A DNA stretch of 64,000 bases from Massilia sp. ST3 (lineage in GTDB: Bacteria; Pseudomonadota; Gammaproteobacteria; Burkholderiales; Burkholderiaceae_D), in contig NZ_JAGPWC010000026.1 of assembly GCF_018119405.1 (NCBI RefSeq), forward strand, positions 1-64,000, read 5' to 3'. Every line of letters begins with the position of its first letter. Positions within the stretch are counted from its first letter, which is position 1. Below are positions 60,647 through 64,000 of this stretch, piece after piece. A program made the translations under genes and the position numbers. The notes beneath the pieces are model-generated. The model saw nothing but the letters and a program-made list of their open reading frames with translations. It did not search any database and was not told the origin of the DNA.

Positions 60647-61677
60647 CGGCGCGCCTCGCGGCGCTTGACCACCAGCACCATCGCATCGTCGCGGCGCCGG
60701 ATGTAGTCGCGCATCAGGATCGCGGCGATCAGGGCCGGACTGCGTCCCTCCAGCCCCGGATAGCGGTCCAGGTCCCACTGGGTCTGGATGCCGTCCGAGT
60801 GCAGGATGCACAGGGCATCGGGCGGAAACGGCAGCACGAACTCCTGCACCTTGCGCATGTTGTGACCCACGATGCCGTTGTGCGATACCAGGGAGCGGCG
60901 CGCGCCGTCGGCGGCGATCACGCAGCCCGCGATATTGCCGATGCCGGCGAAGCGCAGCTCGTCGCTGGCGTAGTCCAGACGGGCGGTGGCTAGCGCGGCG
61001 CCGCGCGTGATGCGCAGGGACTCGTGCGCAGCCTGCATCAAGGCGCCCGCCTCCGCGCGCGGGCGCTGCTCGATCGCGCCGATCGCCGCGTTGGCGGCGC
61101 GCGCCGCTTCCGGCCCGTGACCCAGGCCGTCGGCCGCAAGCAGGCTGGCGCCGCCGGCGTCGCAGGCGACCGCCCAGCCATCGCCGCACTCCTCCTCGCC
61201 CGCCATCGGCGTCCACAGAGCGCCGACCTCCAGCCCGCAGGGGTCGGGCGGCGGCTCGTCGCGCCACAGGCGCATGAAGAATACCGACCCCTTGCCATGC
61301 TCGGAAAACACGTCGAATTCGTTCGACAGGCGGCGCAGCGCGCCCAGTCCGGTACCGGCGGTGCCGGCGGTCGAAACACCGTCGACCAGGCTATAGGCGA
61401 GGTCGGCGATGCCGGGCCCCTTGTCCAGGGCCAGCACGTCGATGCCGACGCCGGATGCCGACTGGGCCGGACCGACATGGATTTCGCCGGCGCCCGCGTG
61501 CTTGAGGATGTTGGTGGCTGCCTCCGTGATGATCAAGGCAAGCTGGCCGGCGCGCGTTTCGCCATAGCCGAGCGTGTCGGCCAGCTTCTGACCGGCGCGG
61601 CGCACCGCGGCCACGTCGCTCGAATGCTGGATCGTGAAGACGGCCTGGGGCGTGCGCGAGCTGATCAGCGTTTCCAT
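60643..61677 (-). CDS. HATPase (RsbT-like) plus SpoIIE/PP2C-type phosphatase fusion (RsbX-like)
   Basis: 344 residues. N-terminal RsbT-like kinase domain (about 15-135: IITEAATNILKHAGAGEI, LDKGPGIADL, GTGLGALRRLS) is followed by a PP2C-like phosphatase (about 150-340: VACDAGGASLLAADGLGHGPEA, ILHSDGI, DDAMVLVV). The acidic residues of the metal site (DGLGHG, SDG, DD) are in place. It should dephosphorylate RsbR/RsbS to reset the stressosome. The start overlaps the rsbT end by 13 bases; the stop overlaps the next GTG start. Confidence 0.9.
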   Translation of the reverse strand: METLISSRTPQAVFTIQHSSDVAAVRRAGQKLADTLGYGETRAGQLALIITEAATNILKHAGAGEIHVGPAQSASGVGIDVLALDKGPGIADLAYSLVDGVSTAGTAGTGLGALRRLSNEFDVFSEHGKGSVFFMRLWRDEPPPDPCGLEVGALWTPMAGEEECGDGWAVACDAGGASLLAADGLGHGPEAARAANAAIGAIEQRPRAEAGALMQAAHESLRITRGAALATARLDYASDELRFAGIGNIAGCVIAADGARRSLVSHNGIVGHNMRKVQEFVLPFPPDALCILHSDGIQTQWDLDRYPGLEGRSPALIAAILMRDYIRRRDDAMVLVVKRREARR

Positions 61678-62132
61678 TTGACCACCATGACGGCCGTCCC
61701 TTCACCCGGGCGGCTGTCGATATCGAATTCGTCGACCAAACGCTTGGAACCACCCAGGCCGAGACCGAGACCGCCGCCAGTGGTGAAACCGTCGCGTAGC
61801 GCGCTGTCGAGGTCGGCGATGCCGGGGCCGGCGTCGACGAAGACCAGCCCGATGCCGTTGCGCACGCCGTCCGACAGGGCGTCCAGGCAGACCGCGCCCC
61901 CGCCGCCATACTTCAGCGTGTTGCGCGCCAGCTCGCTGGCCGCGGTAACCAGCTTGGTCTGGTCGACCAGGGACAGAGCGATCGCCACCGCACGTTCGCG
62001 CACCTGCTTGCGCAGCCCGACCACGTCTTCGTCCGACCGCAGCGGCAGGATCACCCGCCCCGTGCGCTGCTGGCGGTGGCGCTCCAGCAACTCGGACTCG
62101 TACGGGACTGCATTGGTATGCGCGTCACCCAT
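61665..62132 (-). CDS. rsbT: Serine/threonine kinase RsbT (stressosome switch kinase)
   Basis: 155 residues (ATG 62132; GTG 62135 is also in frame). GHKL fold: N box TAASELARNTLKYGGGG, G1 FVDAGPGIADL, G2 GGGLGLGLGGSKRLVDEF. It phosphorylates RsbS and RsbR on stress and then leaves the stressosome to bind an output protein. Coupled to rsbS by TGATG. Confidence 0.93.
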   Translation of the reverse strand: MGDAHTNAVPYESELLERHRQQRTGRVILPLRSDEDVVGLRKQVRERAVAIALSLVDQTKLVTAASELARNTLKYGGGGAVCLDALSDGVRNGIGLVFVDAGPGIADLDSALRDGFTTGGGLGLGLGGSKRLVDEFDIDSRPGEGTAVMVVKWKR

Positions 62133-62488
62133 CACTTGTAGCTCTTTCCTAGCAGGGCCATGCCCTTCTCGACGTTGAGCGCGGTCTTCACGCCGTGCAG
62201 GGTCAGGCCCAGCTCGACAAGCGTGATCGCGACCGCGGGCTGCATGCCGACCACGACGGTCTGGGCGTCCAGCACGCGCGCCATGGCGGCGGTGTTGCTG
62301 ATCATACGCCCGATGAAGGAATCGACCAGATCGAGCGCGGAAATGTCGATCAGCACGCCCTTGGCGCCGTCGCGCACGATCCTCTCGGTCAGGTCATCCT
62401 GCAAGGTCATGGCGAGGCGGTCATGCATGTCGACCTGGATCGTCACGAGCAGCAGATCGCCCATGCGCAGGATTGGAATCCGTTCCAT
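62132..62488 (-). CDS. rsbS: STAS domain protein RsbS (stressosome core)
   Basis: 118 residues, single STAS domain. The conserved phospho-serine is S57 in LDLVDSFIGRM, equal to S59 of B. subtilis RsbS. It binds RsbT in the unstressed complex. It lies 10 bases after rsbR and overlaps rsbT. Confidence 0.95.
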   Translation of the reverse strand: MERIPILRMGDLLLVTIQVDMHDRLAMTLQDDLTERIVRDGAKGVLIDISALDLVDSFIGRMISNTAAMARVLDAQTVVVGMQPAVAITLVELGLTLHGVKTALNVEKGMALLGKSYK

Positions 62489-62498
62489 GGGACTGCCC

Positions 62499-63365
62499 TC
62501 ACTCGCCGTGTTTCGACACGAGCGCGGTGCCGGTGCGCTCCAGCGCGACCAGGAAGGCGTCGGCCAGGGTAGCCTTGGTCATCACGTCTTCCAGGTTCAC
62601 GCCCAGGTGCACGATGGTCTGCGCAATCTGCGGGCGGATGCCGCTGATGATGCAGTCCGCGCCCATCAAGCGGGCGGCGGCGATGGTCTTCATCAGGTGC
62701 TGGGCCACTAGGGTGTCCACGGTCGGCACGCCGGTGATATCGATGATCGCGATCGATGCGCCGGTATCGACGATCTTCTGCAGGATGTTTTCCATCACCA
62801 CCTGGGTGCGGGCCGAATCCAGGGTGCCGATCAGGGGCAGCGCAAGGATGCCGTTCCACAGCTTCACGACCGGGGTCGACAGCTCGAGCAGCTCTTGCTG
62901 CTGGCGCACGATGATCATGTCCTTGGTTTTCTGGAACACTTCGATGGTGTACAAGCCGAGCTTGTCCAGCAGGGTGCTCACGATCCAGGACGCGGATGCC
63001 AGCGCTGGCGCGTCTTCCGCGAAGAACTCGCGCAAATACTTGAACACCGGCTGCTTGAGCGAGAACACGAAGGTCGCGGTGTCGCTCGGGGTCGAGCCGG
63101 ACTTGGCGCGGCTCGAGGAAATCTCGGCCAGGAGGTCGCGAACCTCGTCCCAGGAGCGGTGCTCGATGTTGTCGAGTTCGCCGGCGCGGGTGGCTGTGGT
63201 GAAGGCGGCCAGGAACTGCTGGCAGTGATTACGCAGTTGCTCACGGGCGGCGCTCGTGCCGCGCACGGAAATCGCCTCCAGCTGGGCCAGCCATTCGGCG
63301 CCGATCGCCGCTTCGTTTTCCTGCAACATCTGGCTGATACGGCCTGCGTCATCCTTGGTGGTCAT
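62499..63365 (-). CDS. rsbR: Stressosome sensor RsbR
   Basis: 288 residues. N-terminal about 150 residues are an all-helical RsbR sensor domain (NHCQQFLAAFTTATRAGEL, TATFVFSLKQPVFKYLREF), not a PAS or globin; the input is unknown. A linker helix precedes the STAS domain (about 160-285): DITGVPTVDTLVAQHLMK with candidate phospho-Thr T211, and SGIRPQIAQTIVHLG with S241. These match the two RsbR phospho-sites of B. subtilis by position. First gene of the operon, with AAGGGA upstream. Confidence 0.95.
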   Translation of the reverse strand: MTTKDDAGRISQMLQENEAAIGAEWLAQLEAISVRGTSAAREQLRNHCQQFLAAFTTATRAGELDNIEHRSWDEVRDLLAEISSSRAKSGSTPSDTATFVFSLKQPVFKYLREFFAEDAPALASASWIVSTLLDKLGLYTIEVFQKTKDMIIVRQQQELLELSTPVVKLWNGILALPLIGTLDSARTQVVMENILQKIVDTGASIAIIDITGVPTVDTLVAQHLMKTIAAARLMGADCIISGIRPQIAQTIVHLGVNLEDVMTKATLADAFLVALERTGTALVSKHGE

Positions 63366-63632
63366 CGATCGATCCCTTTTATACGTTGTCGGTTGAATAC
63401 TCTACATGGCAATGTCGCTATGCCGGTGTAGATACACGAATGAGATAAACAGCCAACTATACCATTTCAACTACGAAACCCTCGGCACGGTTGAGTTGTC
63501 TGACAGATATTTTTGCTGCAAAGATGAAAATTCTTCCGGAATGCCTCAATTGTGTCGCGGCGACGCGACCAATGTTACTTTCGAGGCGCCCGGACATGCG
63601 GTCTTTTTCTCTCCGCGGCGCGCCCGGCTCTC
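63366..63632. other. Intergenic region between the RND pump gene end and rsbR
   Basis: 267 bases with AT-rich patches. It holds the rsbR promoter candidate; no gene or clear terminator for the pump gene is visible. Confidence 0.4.
63442..63470 (-). promoter_or_regulatory. Possible promoter of the stressosome operon
   Basis: Minus strand: TTGAAA (63465-63470), 17-base spacer, TATCTC (63442-63447). The leader to the rsbR ATG would be about 70 bases. A second AT-rich TATAAA lies 17 bases before the ATG without a -35. Confidence 0.3.

Positions 63633-64000
<368 letters not shown>

Overview
The window reads as chromosomal DNA of a GC-rich betaproteobacterium of the order Burkholderiales, most likely family Oxalobacteraceae (Massilia/Telluria-like). 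This rests on the order tpiA-secG-tRNA-Leu(GAG)-nuoA to nuoN-DUF2818-nudF, on ispD/ispF beside it, on a phasin gene (polyhydroxyalkanoate granules) and on the style of the proteins. It is inference; no database was searched. I see no phage, insertion sequence, integrase, CRISPR array or rRNA.

Layout. 1-2.5 kb: a truncated NYN/LOTUS RNA-binding protein and three small conserved proteins. 2.5-7.1 kb: a four-gene operon (single-domain response regulator, HEAT-repeat membrane protein, family 2 glycosyltransferase, secreted glycosidase-like protein), probably a regulated exopolysaccharide system. 7.1-16.7 kb: a periplasmic-sensing histidine kinase, ribA, a coupled trypsin-like protease/FHA membrane protein pair, a LytS/LytTR two-component system and an acyltransferase. 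16.7-20.9 kb: phasin, voltage-gated K+ channel-like protein, VOC protein, FMN reductase, a small unknown protein and an MFS transporter. 21.1-40.6 kb (all minus strand): tpiA, secG, tRNA-Leu, the complete 14-gene complex I operon, DUF2818, nudF, a secreted HExxH protein, ispD and ispF. 40.7-46.6 kb: quinone oxidoreductase, DsbD/ScsB-type reductase with a thioredoxin-fold partner, a small lipoprotein, a Sel1 protein and a GIN-domain protein. 46.9-52.5 kb: a paired M16 protease operon and modABC. 52.6-57.1 kb: a hybrid histidine kinase and a class A penicillin-binding protein. 57.4-63.4 kb: a six-gene stressosome operon (rsbR, rsbS, rsbT, HATPase-phosphatase fusion, RsbT-like/histidine kinase fusion, hybrid kinase). 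63.6 kb to the end: the C-terminus of a CusA/CzcA-type RND pump.

How it works together. The core is respiration (complex I) and housekeeping (triose phosphate isomerase, Sec export, isoprenoid precursors, riboflavin). Around it lie envelope and signalling genes. The most interesting systems are the stressosome wired to two histidine kinases, the response-regulator/HEAT/glycosyltransferase/glycosidase operon, and the protease/FHA pair. Two families of hairpin-forming intergenic repeats recur, mostly at 3' ends of genes, where they probably also act as terminators.
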